A stretch of DNA of 48,451 nt from Mycolicibacterium wolinskyi (lineage in GTDB: Bacteria > Actinomycetota > Actinomycetes > Mycobacteriales > Mycobacteriaceae), in NCBI RefSeq assembly GCF_002101965.1, contig NZ_LQQA01000002.1, positions 1-48,451 on the forward strand, written 5' to 3'. The notes beneath the pieces were generated by a model. It saw only the letters and a list, made by a program, of their open reading frames with translations. It did no database searches and was not told the origin of the DNA. The position numbers were made by a program, and so were the translations under genes. Numbering within the stretch: position 1 is the first letter of the stretch; each line of letters opens with the position of its first letter. Positions 48,057 through 48,451 of this stretch are shown here, piece after piece.

Positions 48057-48451
48057 TCACAGCGGGATCCAGATCCCGAACAGCCAGAAGCCCCAGTTGT
48101 TGAAGCCCGGGTTGAAAATCGGGGTGACCCAGTGCCCGTTGTAGTTGAACGGCTGATGGTCGAAGCGGCCCTGGTCGATGCCGCGCCAGGCCAGGTTCGG
48201 TGGGGGAGGCGGAGGCGCGTCCCAGTGCCCGCCCGGACCACCGGGGCCGCCAGGGCCGCCCGGCCCCGGACCACCGGGGCCGCCAGGGCCGCCCGGCCCG
48301 GGACCGCCGGGGCCACCTGGGCCGCCCGGCCCGGGACCGCCGGGGCCACCCGGACCAAAACCACCGGGCCCGCCGGGTCCGCCGGGGCGATCGGGACCAC
48401 CGGGCCCACCCGGACCGGGCCCACCCGGACCGGGCCCACCCGGACCGCGAC
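48057..48451 (-). CDS. Collagen-like Gly/Pro-rich protein, C-terminal part (runs off the window)
   Basis: Read on the minus strand from the window edge to TGA at 48057-48059. The visible part is a long GGP/GPG-type repeat (about 48210-48451) followed by HWDAPPPPPPNLAWRGIDQ, then FDHQPFNYNGHWVTPIFNPGFN and WGFWLFGIWIPL. The frame is open throughout; the start is beyond the edge. A fixed C-terminal tail with many aromatic residues is, as I recall, shared by several mycobacterial Gly/Pro-rich proteins, likely exported. Another open frame on the same strand is a shadow of the repeat. Confidence 0.75.
   Translation of the reverse strand, partial: RGPGGPGPGGPGPGGPGGPDRPGGPGGPGGFGPGGPGGPGPGGPGGPGGPGPGGPGGPGGPGPGGPGGPGGPGGHWDAPPPPPPNLAWRGIDQGRFDHQPFNYNGHWVTPIFNPGFNNWGFWLFGIWIPL

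Noticed and set aside
48017..48439. 140-codon Pro/Ala/Arg frame on the minus strand
   Set aside because: An out-of-frame reading of the Gly/Pro-rich repeat; the true frame ends at 48057 with the tail WGFWLFGIWIPL.

Overview
The window is a high-GC actinobacterial chromosome segment, almost certainly from a fast-growing mycobacterium (Mycolicibacterium, M. smegmatis-like). GTG starts are common, coding density is high, and many start codons sit 6-8 nt behind a TANNNT box (leaderless transcription). Gene order matches two conserved M. tuberculosis blocks as I remember them: Rv2559c-Rv2551c with aroC-aroK-aroB-Rv2536-pepQ-efp-nusB, and pyrR-pyrB-pyrC-Rv1382-carA-carB-pyrF (Rv1379-Rv1385). No rRNA, tRNA, CRISPR or prophage was seen. 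One probable IS30-type transposase fragment touches the left edge.

Layout. 1-6.8 kb: IS fragment, TetR with azoreductase and an SMR exporter, an ASCH/winged-helix protein, DUF3097, rarA, an ArsR-SRPBCC pair, a GlsB-type membrane protein and an Rv2557/Rv2558-like protein. 6.9-21 kb: core housekeeping block (YjbQ, alaS, ruvX, mltG, aroE, an SDR epimerase, an LLM oxidoreductase, a prepilin peptidase, aroC, aroK, aroB, a B-4DMT membrane protein, pepQ, efp, nusB). aroQ, which follows aroB in M. tuberculosis, is absent here. 21-38 kb: a variable block of about 17 kb with an M23 lipoprotein, LysR plus beta-propeller lipoprotein, a six-gene GntR/ferredoxin/ABC/flavoprotein operon, a LuxR-type LAL ATPase regulator with a small HTH-like protein, a serine hydrolase, an aldehyde dehydrogenase and a methyltransferase. 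38.1-46.9 kb: the full de novo UMP operon behind a PyrR-type leader. 46.9 kb to the end: DUF2330 membrane protein and the C-terminal part of a collagen-like Gly/Pro-rich protein.

The most interesting system is the operon at 24782-31487. A HutC-type GntR regulator precedes a 2[4Fe-4S] ferredoxin, a lipoprotein binding protein with a C-terminal NosL-like extension, an SsuC/TauC-type permease, an SsuB/TauB-type ATPase and an AprA/AsfA-like flavoprotein fused to a HEAT-repeat array. The reading offered is uptake plus reductive handling of an organosulfur compound, resembling the aryl-desulfonation asf genes of Pseudomonas; the substrate is inference.

Other signals not explained by the gene list: a 24-bp tandem repeat at the mltG/aroE junction that multiplies the aroE start codon; a hairpin in the pyrR leader that pairs with the pyrR Shine-Dalgarno; a hairpin that buries the Shine-Dalgarno of the GlsB-type gene; four long-armed, long-looped palindromes between genes, one splitting carA from carB; and closely packed divergent leaderless promoters.
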